Origin: Mycobacterium kansasii ATCC 12478
Lineage (GTDB): Bacteria; Actinomycetota; Actinomycetes; Mycobacteriales; Mycobacteriaceae
DNA: 64,000 nt
Assembly: GCF_000157895.3 (NCBI RefSeq)
Contig: NC_022663.1
Coordinates: forward strand, 4,588,001-4,652,000
Direction of reading: 5' to 3'
Shown here: positions 45,600 to 53,784 of the stretch, in pieces
Layout: the number at the start of each line of letters is the position of its first letter
Numbering within the stretch: position 1 is the stretch's first letter
Position numbers and translations under genes: made by a program
Notes under the pieces: model-generated
Seen by the model: only the letters and a program-made list of their open reading frames with translations
Databases searched by the model: none
Told to the model about the DNA's origin: nothing

Positions 45600-46592
45600 C
45601 TAACGTGTGGCCGCCTGCCGGCGCAGCACCGCCGTGCAGTAGTAGTTCTCGGCGAAGGGAATGCCTTCAACGGCAGGGCCGGCAGGGCCGGCAGGGCCGG
45701 CAGGGCCGGCGGGGCCGGCTGGGGCACCGTCGGATGCCGGCGCGAACCCGTTGTCGACCAGCAGCCGGTCCAGCGGTGTGCGAACCACTTGCCAACCGGC
45801 CTCTTCCAGGTGCGCCGCCACGTCGTTGCGCTCGCCGGGGAAGCCCAGAGCCTCAAGCGCGACGTCCAGACCGTGCTGGTACCAGCGCTGGTAGATGGCG
45901 CTGAAAAGCTCTCGGCTGGCTGCAGCGCTGAAAAAGACCTCGGCGATCAGCCGGCTGCCGTCGGCGCTGAGCGCGGTGATGTGGTCGAGCAACCGGTCCT
46001 GGGCATCGGGCGGCAGGTAACCGAAAAGTCCCTCGGCGGCCCATGCGGTGGGCCGGTCGGCCCGGAACCCGGCCTGTCGCAGCGCCGACGGCCAGTCATC
46101 ACGCAGATCGACGGCGACGCCGCGCACGTCGGCGCGCGGAACGGCACCGAGGGTGGCCAGTGCGGTGGTCTTGAATTCGACGACTTGCGGCACGTCGATC
46201 TCGAAGACCGTCGTTCCGTCCGCCCAGGACAGCCGGTAGCCGCGGGTGTCCAGCCCGGAGGCCAGGATGACGACCTGGCGGATGCTCGCGGGCGTCCCGT
46301 CGTGTTGGGCCGCGGCGAAAAACGCGTCGATGTAGCGGGTGCGCGCCGCTTGCTGGTCGGTCATTCGCTGCATGCCCCACGGGGCATCGGGCAGGTCGAC
46401 ATCCTCAGACCGAAGTTCGCCGCTGGCCCACCGTACGAAGAAGTCGATGCCGACCGCGCGCACCAGCGGTTCGGCGAGCGGGTCGTCGATCAGGGCGGCC
46501 CGGGTGGCGCGGGCGCGTCCGGCCGCCACCATGGTCGCCGTGGCACCCACGCTGGAAGTCAGGTCCCAGGTGTCGTTCTCGGTGCGCCCCAT
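45600..46592 (-). CDS. SAM-dependent methyltransferase, TIGR00027/LCMT-like family
   Basis: 330 residues. The mycobacterium-rich family of leucine carboxyl methyltransferase-like enzymes: VGATATMVAAGRARAT, RTRYIDAFF, QVVILASGLDTRGYRLSW SAM motif I, FEIDVPQVVEFK, AEGLFGYLP and the C-terminal YYCTAVLRR. Near residues 290-310 a tandem Gly-Pro-Ala block inserted by a 9-base repeat (45672-45725) interrupts the domain end. Substrate unknown. I do not recall an ortholog between Rv3271c and Rv3272 in H37Rv, so it may be accessory. Confidence 0.87.
   Translation of the reverse strand: MGRTENDTWDLTSSVGATATMVAAGRARATRAALIDDPLAEPLVRAVGIDFFVRWASGELRSEDVDLPDAPWGMQRMTDQQAARTRYIDAFFAAAQHDGTPASIRQVVILASGLDTRGYRLSWADGTTVFEIDVPQVVEFKTTALATLGAVPRADVRGVAVDLRDDWPSALRQAGFRADRPTAWAAEGLFGYLPPDAQDRLLDHITALSADGSRLIAEVFFSAAASRELFSAIYQRWYQHGLDVALEALGFPGERNDVAAHLEEAGWQVVRTPLDRLLVDNGFAPASDGAPAGPAGPAGPAGPAGPAVEGIPFAENYYCTAVLRRQAATR
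45672..45725 (-). repeat. In-frame 9-base tandem repeat within the methyltransferase gene
   Basis: Four perfect copies of GGCAGGGCC (plus strand) at 45672, 45681, 45690 and 45699, then two degenerate copies to 45725. On the coding strand it specifies about five Gly-Pro-Ala triplets. Because the unit is a multiple of three, copy-number change would alter length without breaking the frame, which makes it a candidate VNTR. Confidence 0.85.
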
Positions 46593-46708
46593 CTGCGATC
46601 TCCTCGACGGCCGCAGGCTATTGGTCAGTCAGCGTAATCACCATCGCTTCGGTCACAGTCGGCCGGTCGAACCGGCGCCGGGCCGGCCGTACCTTTAACA
46701 TCGTCGGG

Positions 46709-47383
46709 ATGGACGCCGGGATCTCGCAGACCGACCACTGCCACGGGGTTACGCCCGCGACGCCGGTGGTCGAGCGCGACTCCGAATGGCAGCACAATGC
46801 GTTGTGGGCGCGCCGGCTGGCCTGGGTCAGCCTGGCCGTGCTGCTCATCGAGGGCGGTATCGGGTTGTGGCAGGGCCTGGCGGTGCGATCCGTGGCCTTG
46901 ACCGGGTGGGCTCTCGCCGGCGGCTCCGAGGGCCTGGCCAGTGCCATGGTGCTGTGGCGCTTCACCGGTAACCGCACCCTGTCCCAGACCGCCGAGCGGC
47001 GCGCGCAACGCGGAGTCGCGGTGTCGTTCTGGCTGACCGCCCCCTACATCGCCGCGGAGTCCCTGCACCACCTGGCCGGCCGCCAGCACGCCGAAACCTC
47101 GGTGCTGGGCATCGCGTTGACGGCCATCGCGCTGGTGCTGATGCCGATTCTCGGCCGGGCCAACCACAAACTGGGCGCCCGCCTGAAATCGGGGGCCACC
47201 GAAGGCGAAGGCACCCAGAACTACCTGTGCGCCGCCCAGGCCGCCGGGGTGCTGCTGGGCCTGGCGATCACGGCCGGCTGGTCCGGCGGCTGGTGGGTCG
47301 ACCCGGTCATCGGGCTCGCCATCTCCGGTGTCGCCGTGTGGCAGGGTGTCCGGTCCTGGCAGGGTCACGACTGCGGCTGCTGA
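46709..47383 (+). CDS. Cation-efflux-like membrane protein (Rv3271c-like)
   Basis: 224 residues. A His/Cys-bearing N-terminus (TDHCHGV), then about five TM helices (37-57, 62-80, 100-118, 125-145, 168-192, 197-213) and a Cys-containing end (WQGHDCGC). The fold and the repeated NALWARRLAW-type start suggest relationship to cation diffusion facilitators, but the canonical HxxxD pairs are not clear. Convergent with the metal ATPase ctpC next door, which makes a role in metal traffic plausible. Function unproven. Confidence 0.75.
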   Translation: MDAGISQTDHCHGVTPATPVVERDSEWQHNALWARRLAWVSLAVLLIEGGIGLWQGLAVRSVALTGWALAGGSEGLASAMVLWRFTGNRTLSQTAERRAQRGVAVSFWLTAPYIAAESLHHLAGRQHAETSVLGIALTAIALVLMPILGRANHKLGARLKSGATEGEGTQNYLCAAQAAGVLLGLAITAGWSGGWWVDPVIGLAISGVAVWQGVRSWQGHDCGC

Positions 47384-47469
47384 CCGTCGGCCGGGTCGCC
47401 GAGATCGCCGCCAGGGTTGTGGTAGACGGCTCATCCACAGCTTGGACGGCAATCTCGGCGTAACCGGTC

Positions 47470-49626
47470 TCAATCCAGGCGGTAGCGGATCAACCGAGAG
47501 CTGTTGGCCACCACCGCCACCGAGGACGCGTTGTGCAGGATGGCGGCCAGCACCGGGGACAGCGCGCCGCCGGCCCCGATCAGCAGTCCGGCGGCGTTGA
47601 CGGCGATGGACATGCCGTAGTTCTGCCGGATCACTTCCACTGCCCGCCCACCCAGGTCGCGCACGTCGAGCAGCCGGTGCAGATCGTCGTTGGCCAGCGC
47701 CACATCGGCGGTCTCGACGGCGACGTCGGTTCCGGCCAGGCCCATGGCAATCCCGATGTCGGCGGCGGCCAGCGCCGGGGCGTCGTTGACGCCGTCGCCG
47801 ACCATCCCGACGATGTAACCGTCGTCCTGCAGCTCCCGCACCACCTCGAGCTTGTCCTCCGGCATCACCTCGGCGCGCCACTCGTCGATGCCCAACTCCT
47901 CGGCGACCACCTTGGCGATGTCGGGATGGTCCCCGGTGAGCATGACGATGCGGCGAACGCCGTTGTCCCGCAGCTGCTTCAGCACTTCGGCCGCCTCGGG
48001 TCGCACCTCGTCGCGCAGGCTTACCAGCCCCACCAGCGTGCCGTCCACGGCCAGCAGCAGCGGGGTCTCCGCCTGGCGACGCAGCCTGTCGACCCATTCC
48101 GACGCCTTCTTGGAGACCTTGACGTTCTCCGATTGCAACAGCGACGGGCTGCCCAGCAACAAGGTCCGCCCGTCGGCCCAGGTTCGCATGCCCAGACCCA
48201 CCAGGACCTCGCACTCCTCGTGCGGCGGGATGCTGATGCGGCGTTCCTCGGTCGAACGGATCACCGCCTCGGCCAGTGGGTGCCGGGAGTGGATCTCCGA
48301 GCTGGCGGCGTAGGCCAGAACCTGCTCGGGCTCCCAATCCTTGTGCATCGCAATAATGTTGGTGACCACCGGCCGTCCCACGGTGAGCGTTCCGGTCTTG
48401 TCGAACACGATCGCGTCGACCCGGCCGGCCTGCTCGAGGTGCGAGCCGCCCTTGATCAGGATGCCGCGGCGCGCCCCGTTGCCGATCGCCGCGCTGATCG
48501 CCGTCGGGGTGGACAGGCCCACCGCGCAGGGGCAGGCGATCAACAGCATGGTCATGGCCCGCCGGACATCCCCGGTGATCAACAAGGTGATCGCCGAGAC
48601 GATGAACGAGGTGGGCACGAACCGGCGGGAGAAGTTCTCGCCGACCGTCTGGATCGGTGCCCGATCCTGCTGTGCCTCTTCGACTCTGCTGATGATGCGG
48701 CCGATCGTGGTTTGGTTGCCCACCGCCTGGGCGCGCACCACCAGGCGGCCGCGCACCACCACCGAACCCGCGTGCACGTGTGTCCCGACGACGACGCTGA
48801 CCGGCAGGTTCTCCCCGGTGATCGCCGACTGGTTGACGATGGCCTCACCGTCGACCACCTCGCCGTCGACGGGGATGGCGACATGGTCGTGCACGACGAC
48901 CTCGTCGCCGATCTGCACGGTGTCGATGGGCACCTGGACTTCGGCGCCGTCGGTCAGCCGAATCCAGGCGGTGTCCTGGTTGCCGCGCAGCAGCTCGGAA
49001 ATCGCCCGCCGGGTCCGTCGCAGCGTCAGATCCTGCAGGTACTCGCCGATGTTGAGCAGCCATAGCACGGTCAGGGCGACGACGTTCTCCCGCAGGATCA
49101 AGCTGGCGACGGTGGCCGCCGAGACCAGTGCGTCGGTGCCCGCCTTGCCGGAGCGCAGCGACCGCAGCGCACCGCGCAGGAACGGGTAGCCGGTGAAGAT
49201 GGTGACGCCGGTGGCGACCATCCGGCCGCTGGGGCCCAGCAGCGGTGGCCTCTTGAACACGTAGCGGCGCACCCCGAGCAGGGCCAGCGCCGCGCCGCCG
49301 ATCACCATGCGCAGCACGTCGGCGTTGCGGATCTCCGAGGAATGCGGCGCCCGCGCCGGAATGAACTCGGCGGCTACGTGCTGAGCGTCGCTGATCGCCT
49401 GCAATACCGCCGAGCGGTTGCAGCGCCGCGGCGAGTACCACACCACGACCGACCCGGTGCGCGGGTAGGCGTGCACGACCCGCACCCCGTTCTGCTTGGC
49501 GACGGCCTCTTCGACCGCTACCGCCCGGCGGGAATCACCGCGGACCCAGCCGACGTGGACCCGCATGCGCCCGGCCGCATCGGAAACCACGTCGTGAGGA
49601 ACTGCTTGAGGAGTTGCCAGCGTCAT
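47470..49626 (-). CDS. ctpC: CtpC, P1B-type metal cation-transporting ATPase
   Basis: 718 residues from the ATG at 49626, the same length as I recall for H37Rv CtpC. A degenerate metal-binding N-terminal domain without CxxC (about 8-75) precedes the TM region. TGENLP actuator loop, the CPC transport motif in ACPCAVGLSTPTA, the phosphorylation site DKTGTLT, and the hinge VGDGVNDAPALAAADIGIA follow. CtpC exports Mn and is needed for Zn tolerance. It lies 10 bases downstream of pacL1, whose product stabilises it, in one operon. Confidence 0.95.
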   Translation of the reverse strand: MTLATPQAVPHDVVSDAAGRMRVHVGWVRGDSRRAVAVEEAVAKQNGVRVVHAYPRTGSVVVWYSPRRCNRSAVLQAISDAQHVAAEFIPARAPHSSEIRNADVLRMVIGGAALALLGVRRYVFKRPPLLGPSGRMVATGVTIFTGYPFLRGALRSLRSGKAGTDALVSAATVASLILRENVVALTVLWLLNIGEYLQDLTLRRTRRAISELLRGNQDTAWIRLTDGAEVQVPIDTVQIGDEVVVHDHVAIPVDGEVVDGEAIVNQSAITGENLPVSVVVGTHVHAGSVVVRGRLVVRAQAVGNQTTIGRIISRVEEAQQDRAPIQTVGENFSRRFVPTSFIVSAITLLITGDVRRAMTMLLIACPCAVGLSTPTAISAAIGNGARRGILIKGGSHLEQAGRVDAIVFDKTGTLTVGRPVVTNIIAMHKDWEPEQVLAYAASSEIHSRHPLAEAVIRSTEERRISIPPHEECEVLVGLGMRTWADGRTLLLGSPSLLQSENVKVSKKASEWVDRLRRQAETPLLLAVDGTLVGLVSLRDEVRPEAAEVLKQLRDNGVRRIVMLTGDHPDIAKVVAEELGIDEWRAEVMPEDKLEVVRELQDDGYIVGMVGDGVNDAPALAAADIGIAMGLAGTDVAVETADVALANDDLHRLLDVRDLGGRAVEVIRQNYGMSIAVNAAGLLIGAGGALSPVLAAILHNASSVAVVANSSRLIRYRLD

Positions 49627-49636
49627 CTCGAGTAGC

Positions 49637-49918
49637 TCAGTGGTCGTGGTCGTGGGCGTGACCGACGGCGGGGGTGGGCGCCTCCTCGCCGACACGCTCG
49701 CGAGCCTCGGCCATCACGTCAGAAATCTTGAGCCTGGCCGATTCCGCGGCCTCCTCGGCCTTACGAGTGCCACGCAGGCCCAGCTCCGCGGCCGACACAG
49801 CGGTCTGGTGCAACGGGGCCTTGGCCGCCACTTTCTTCAACACCTCGTAGGCGGTGACCCCGGCCAGACCAGTGATCACCGTAGTTGCTGCCTTCGCGAA
49901 GATCGCCTGCACTGCCAT
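49637..49918 (-). CDS. pacL1: PacL1, metal-binding P-ATPase-associated chaperone-like protein
   Basis: 93 residues (DUF1490). An N-terminal TM helix (about 8-27, AATTVITGLAGVTAYEVLKK), an amphipathic middle, and a metal-binding C-terminus ending GHAHDHDH. In M. tuberculosis the ortholog Rv3269 forms membrane patches with CtpC, binds Zn through this His/Asp tail and stabilises the pump. Ribosome site GAGG is at about 10 bases upstream. First gene of the pacL1-ctpC operon; a 20-base tandem duplication and a palindrome lie just upstream. Confidence 0.92.
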   Translation of the reverse strand: MAVQAIFAKAATTVITGLAGVTAYEVLKKVAAKAPLHQTAVSAAELGLRGTRKAEEAAESARLKISDVMAEARERVGEEAPTPAVGHAHDHDH

Positions 49919-49930
49919 TGCTTGAACCTC

Positions 49931-49970
49931 TCTTTTGGTCTTGTCGTCACTCTTTTGGTCTTGTCGTCAC
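49931..49970 (-). repeat. Perfect 20-base tandem duplication in the pacL1 leader
   Basis: Two identical head-to-tail 20-base units (49931-49950 and 49951-49970) lie 12 bases upstream of the pacL1 ATG and next to its ribosome-binding site. It lies between the operator candidate and the gene, so it should be in the 5' UTR or core promoter. Nothing else in the window shows an exact duplication of this kind at a start. Confidence 0.85.
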
Positions 49971-50000
49971 CCTGTGGGCTAGATTGCGGTGCCGAAATTA

Positions 50001-50028
50001 ACATAGAAATATGGCGATATCAATATGT
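50001..50028. promoter_or_regulatory. AT-rich 12-4-12 palindrome, candidate metalloregulator operator for pacL1-ctpC
   Basis: Arms ACATAGAAATAT and ATATCAATATGT around GGCG pair at 9 of 12 positions. It lies 83 bases upstream of the pacL1 ATG and stands out as a strongly AT-rich island in GC-rich DNA. The size and symmetry fit ArsR/SmtB- or MntR-type dimeric metal sensors. The protein that binds it is not encoded nearby. Confidence 0.5.
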
Positions 50029-50232
50029 ATTGCCGCTCGGGACGTCGAACCGGCGATCGCCGGTGTCGCCCGCCGAGACCTTCGCTCGCGGCGCAGCAAA
50101 ATCGGCATCTGTCGGTAACCGGCACGAGTCCGCGTTCCCTGCGGCATAGTTGGGATCGGTAGCAACCACGATGCACTGGAATGGCTTCCGGCAGGCGCGT
50201 CATCGGGTCGCGCCGGGCGCTAAGGAGACATC

Positions 50233-50520
50233 ATGAATGGACTGCGGGCAGTTGCGGCCACGGTGGCCGCCAGTTTTGCCGTGGCGATATTCGCATCGGG
50301 CACTGCCCAGGCGGACGGGCCCAGCTACCAGGGTGGGAACTGCCCGCCGGGAATGACCTGCACGCACTGGTTCCCCGGTGACCCCGCTCCCCCGGGAAGT
50401 CAGGTGCTCAGCTGGGACTGGAATGTTCCCCACGACTGGTACTGGAACTCCGAAGGCATCGTCGACGTGACGACCAAGACGATGTACCCGTGGAGCGGCA
50501 GCCCGCACCCGACGCCTTAG
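50233..50520 (+). CDS. Small secreted protein of unknown function
   Basis: 95 residues; ATG with AAGGAGA upstream. Clear Sec signal peptide (AATVAASFAVAIFASGTAQA, cut near residue 27), mature part about 68 residues, rich in Trp/Pro/Gly (GPSYQGGNCPPGMTCTHWFPGD, WDWNVPHDWYWN) with two Cys that could form a disulfide. No family recognised. Neighbours give no hint; it is divergent from pacL1. Confidence 0.75.
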   Translation: MNGLRAVAATVAASFAVAIFASGTAQADGPSYQGGNCPPGMTCTHWFPGDPAPPGSQVLSWDWNVPHDWYWNSEGIVDVTTKTMYPWSGSPHPTP

Positions 50521-50616
50521 CCCTGCTTTCGCCGGATGCATCGTCCTGCGGTCCGCCCGGTTGGTTGAGGCAGATCTTGTCTGCTTCAGCCCGCCATGCC
50601 ACCGGTTGGTGGGTGG

Positions 50617-51333
50617 TTACAGGACGCGGGTGACCTTTTCCGTCTCGAGCCGGCGTTGCAGCACCCCGGCATCGGGATTGGTCACCTGCACCAACGAGGC
50701 GCCGACGACGAAAACCGCGAGCAGGCCGTCCACCAGCTCATCGGGTGTGGCCCAGGACGCGCTGGAAAGCACCCGATCGGCTGCCGTCAAACGTCTCGCC
50801 GCTGCTGAGTCCCGGCAGTCGGCCAGGACCTGGGTCACCGATCGGCCCGCCAGCGCCGGCCCGGGGTGGCGCTCGGCAATGATCTGGTCGCCGTGCACCC
50901 GCACCGCGGTGGCGTAGTCGGTGACCCCGATCGGCAGGTCGGGCGCCGGCCGGCCGAAGGCATCCAGCGACAGCACCGCCACCTCGCCGCCGGAAACCGC
51001 GGCGTCGGCCTCGTCGAGCCGCTGCGCGGTGCACAGAGCCAGGTCGGCCGGGCCGTCGAGAACCACCTCGGCGCCTATCCACCACACCCCCAACAGCACG
51101 GCCGCCGTCTGCCAGTGGGCCGGCAGCAATACCGCGACCCGGGTGGACGGTCCGGCGCCCAGCTCGTCACGCAGCAGGTTCCCGGTCTTGGCGGCCCAAT
51201 TCGCCAGGGTCGCCGCCGACAGCTCGATGCGCTCGCCGGTCATGTCGTCGTAGTAGGTGATGCGGGGGCCGACCGGGTCGGCCCGCAGCATCGGGTCGAG
51301 GATCGCTGCCGACAGCGTGGTCAGTTGATGCAC
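50617..51333 (-). CDS. TIGR03089 family protein (AMP-binding-like N-terminal fragment)
   Basis: 238 residues, GTG start. Resembles the N-terminal part of acyl-adenylate-forming enzymes (TGERIELSAATLANWAAKTGNLLRDELGAGPSTRVAVLLP, then ASWATPDEL in place of the ATP loop) but lacks the C-terminal catalytic domain. This is normal for TIGR03089, which corresponds to Rv3268. Role unknown. Its start overlaps the lcp1 stop by 13 bases, implying coupling to cell-wall ligation. Confidence 0.83.
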   Translation of the reverse strand: MHQLTTLSAAILDPMLRADPVGPRITYYDDMTGERIELSAATLANWAAKTGNLLRDELGAGPSTRVAVLLPAHWQTAAVLLGVWWIGAEVVLDGPADLALCTAQRLDEADAAVSGGEVAVLSLDAFGRPAPDLPIGVTDYATAVRVHGDQIIAERHPGPALAGRSVTQVLADCRDSAAARRLTAADRVLSSASWATPDELVDGLLAVFVVGASLVQVTNPDAGVLQRRLETEKVTRVL

Positions 51334-52802
51334 TCCGGATTATCTGAGCCGGCAGTCAGGATCGGCGAGGGCGGGGGAGCGGTGTCCGAGTTGCCGGCAT
51401 TGCCGGCATTCGAGGCGCGGGCGGGCGCCACGGCGTTACCGCCCACGTTGCCGCCGAGACCCGAACCGGGTCCGGTGTAGTCGTTGGCCAGTACCACCCG
51501 GACCGTTCCCGGCGGTACGGACGAGTCGGCGACGACGGGTAGCCCGCCCAGCTCCTTGGCCACCTGCTGCGCGCCCAGGTCGTCGGTCTTGGCGGCCCGC
51601 ACCTGGCTGCTCTTCACGTGGCCGCCGTCGTTGTTGCCCACCGAACCGGTGCCGAATCCCTTGGCGCTCAAGACTTCCGAAACAGCCGCGGCCAGTCCGT
51701 TGATGTCGGTGTCGTTGGCCACGTCCGCGGTGGTCTTGGCCGGTGTGTAGGCCAGCTGCTCGGTCTTGCCCTCGTCCTGCTCGTGCAGCAGTCCGCCGAC
51801 CCAGTCGGCCACCTGGTGCGGGTCCACCCGCACCACGCTCTGCATCCCGTCGTCGCTCCAGCCGGCGCCGTCGAGCACCGGGATGGTGGCGAAGGCGACG
51901 TTGCCACCGGACAGGCTTTGCATCTGTTTGACGAAATCCATGATGTCCCAGCCTGAGGACAGCACCACCGAGCGCTGCACGGCCTGCTCCAGTCGCTTGA
52001 GCGTGGCGGGGCTGGACAATGTCTTGCCGGAGATGACCCGGTGGGCCAGCGAGGCCATCACCGCCTGCTGGCGCACCACCCGGTCCAGGTCGCCGCGGGG
52101 CAGCTCGTGGCGCTGGCGGACGAAGCTGAGCGCTTGCGGCCCGTTGAGCTTCTGCCGTCCGGCGGGGAAGTCGGCACCCGAAAGTGGTTCGTAGACAGGC
52201 TCTTTGAGGCAGACATCGACGCCGCCGAGCGCGTCGGCGATCAACGCGAAACCGAGCAGGCCGATCTCGGCGTAGTGGTCGACGGTGACGCCGGTGAGTT
52301 CGGCCACCGTCTTGATCAGGGCCTCGCGACCGGCTTCGGTGCCCGCCGCCGCCGCCTCGGCCGCAGAAGCGCCCGCTTGGACCAGTCCGGCCCGCTTGGT
52401 CTCCCGGGTCTGGCCGTAGACGCCGTTGATCTTGGTCTTGCCCAGGCCGGGGGCCTGGACGTAGGAGTCGCGGGGGATGGATATCGCGGTAGCCGACTTC
52501 CCGTTGTTGGGGATGCGGATCAGGATGATCGTGTCGGTGTTGGTGGCTTCCTCGTCGCCGGCCCGCAACGTCGCCAGTTCCTCGGCGGACAGCGGGTTGC
52601 CATGGGCGTCGGTGCGGCTGTCCAGGCCGACCAGCAGAATGTCGATCGCCCCGTCGTCGCCGCCATGGCCCAGCGAGGGCGCGGACATATGGAAGATGCC
52701 GTCTTCGAACGACCGGACGTTGGTCCAGGCCAATCCGGTGCCGAGGACGACCGCGACGGCCAATGCGGTGCACACCGCACGAACCACACGTTGCACAGGC
52801 AT
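51321..52802 (-). CDS. lcp1: Lcp1, LytR-CpsA-Psr family cell-wall ligase
   Basis: 493 residues from the ATG at 52802 (a GTG at 52805 is adjacent). One N-terminal TM helix (about 8-26), an LCP domain (about 50-270: DILLVGLDSR, NTDTIILIRI, SIPRDSYV, KINGVYG, GVDVC, FVRQRHELPRGDLDR) and a C-terminal LytR_C domain (about 375-450). Known to attach arabinogalactan to peptidoglycan through a phosphodiester using decaprenyl-PP-linked precursors. TAACCT, 6 bases before the ATG, fits a -10 of a leaderless transcript. Next to rmlD-wbbL1, which build the linker it transfers. Confidence 0.92.
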   Translation of the reverse strand: MPVQRVVRAVCTALAVAVVLGTGLAWTNVRSFEDGIFHMSAPSLGHGGDDGAIDILLVGLDSRTDAHGNPLSAEELATLRAGDEEATNTDTIILIRIPNNGKSATAISIPRDSYVQAPGLGKTKINGVYGQTRETKRAGLVQAGASAAEAAAAGTEAGREALIKTVAELTGVTVDHYAEIGLLGFALIADALGGVDVCLKEPVYEPLSGADFPAGRQKLNGPQALSFVRQRHELPRGDLDRVVRQQAVMASLAHRVISGKTLSSPATLKRLEQAVQRSVVLSSGWDIMDFVKQMQSLSGGNVAFATIPVLDGAGWSDDGMQSVVRVDPHQVADWVGGLLHEQDEGKTEQLAYTPAKTTADVANDTDINGLAAAVSEVLSAKGFGTGSVGNNDGGHVKSSQVRAAKTDDLGAQQVAKELGGLPVVADSSVPPGTVRVVLANDYTGPGSGLGGNVGGNAVAPARASNAGNAGNSDTAPPPSPILTAGSDNPECIN

Positions 52803-52869
52803 CACTGTAGGTTACTTGTGTCACAGCTACTTTCTGGGTAGCCCGGGTCGGCGTGCCAGACTCGAACGC

Positions 52870-53784
52870 ATGTCGGGCAGGATCGTGATCACCGGTGCGG
52901 GCGGGCAGCTGGGCCGCGTTGCGGCTGCGCAGGCGGCTCGCGCGGGCCGTGAGGTGCTGGCCCAGACGTCGTCGCAGTGGGACATCACCGACCCGGGCGC
53001 CGCGGGCGCGATCATCCAAACCGGCGATGTCGTGCTCAATTGCGCCGCCTACACCGACGTCGACGCCGCCGAAAGCGACGAGGCCCGCGCCTACGCCGTC
53101 AACGCCAGCGGCCCGGAACACCTGGCGCGGGCCTGCGCGCGTGTCGGTGCCCGGCTGATCCACGTCTCGACCGACTACGTGTTCAACGGTGACTTCAACG
53201 GCGCGCAGCCGCATCCCTACGAGCCCGGCGACGCAACCGCGCCCCAGAGTGTGTATGCCCGCAGCAAGCTCGCCGGTGAACAAGCGGTGCTGGCGGCGTT
53301 GCCGCAGGCCGTCGTGGTGCGCACCGCGTGGGTATACACCGGCGGGGACGGCACGGACTTCGTGGCCGTCATGCGCCGGCTGGCCGCCGGTGACGGCCCG
53401 ATCGACGTGGTCAGCGACCAGACCGGATCACCGACCTATGTGGCCGACCTGGCCGCCGCGTTGCTGGAAGTGGCCGGCGCCGGCGTACCCGGAGGTGTGT
53501 TACACGCCGCCAACGAAGGTGCGGTCTCCCGGTTCGCCCAAGCTTGCGCGGTGTTCGAAGAATGCGGCGCCGACCCCCGGCGGGTGCGCCCGGTCAGCAG
53601 TGCCCAGTTCCCGCGGCCCGCGCCGCGGCCGAGCTACTCGGCGTTAGGTGGCCGGGCCTGGGCCGCGGCCGGCTTGACCCCGCTGCGGCCCTGGCGCAGC
53701 GCGCTGGCCGCGGCGCTGGCGGCAGCTTGCGGCGCAGCCCCGGGACATCCCGCGCAGCGACCGTTACCCTCTACGCGTGACTGA
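52870..53784 (+). CDS. rmlD: RmlD, dTDP-4-dehydrorhamnose reductase
   Basis: 304 residues from the ATG at 52870. SDR fold: TGAGGQLGR NAD(P) motif at 7-15, NCAAYTDVDAAE, STDYVFNGD, catalytic Y-x3-K as YARSKLAGE, and RTAWVYT. It makes dTDP-L-rhamnose, donor for the rhamnose in the arabinogalactan linker, and is essential in mycobacteria. It overlaps wbbL1 by 8 bases. Full length. Confidence 0.94.
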   Translation: MSGRIVITGAGGQLGRVAAAQAARAGREVLAQTSSQWDITDPGAAGAIIQTGDVVLNCAAYTDVDAAESDEARAYAVNASGPEHLARACARVGARLIHVSTDYVFNGDFNGAQPHPYEPGDATAPQSVYARSKLAGEQAVLAALPQAVVVRTAWVYTGGDGTDFVAVMRRLAAGDGPIDVVSDQTGSPTYVADLAAALLEVAGAGVPGGVLHAANEGAVSRFAQACAVFEECGADPRRVRPVSSAQFPRPAPRPSYSALGGRAWAAAGLTPLRPWRSALAAALAAACGAAPGHPAQRPLPSTRD

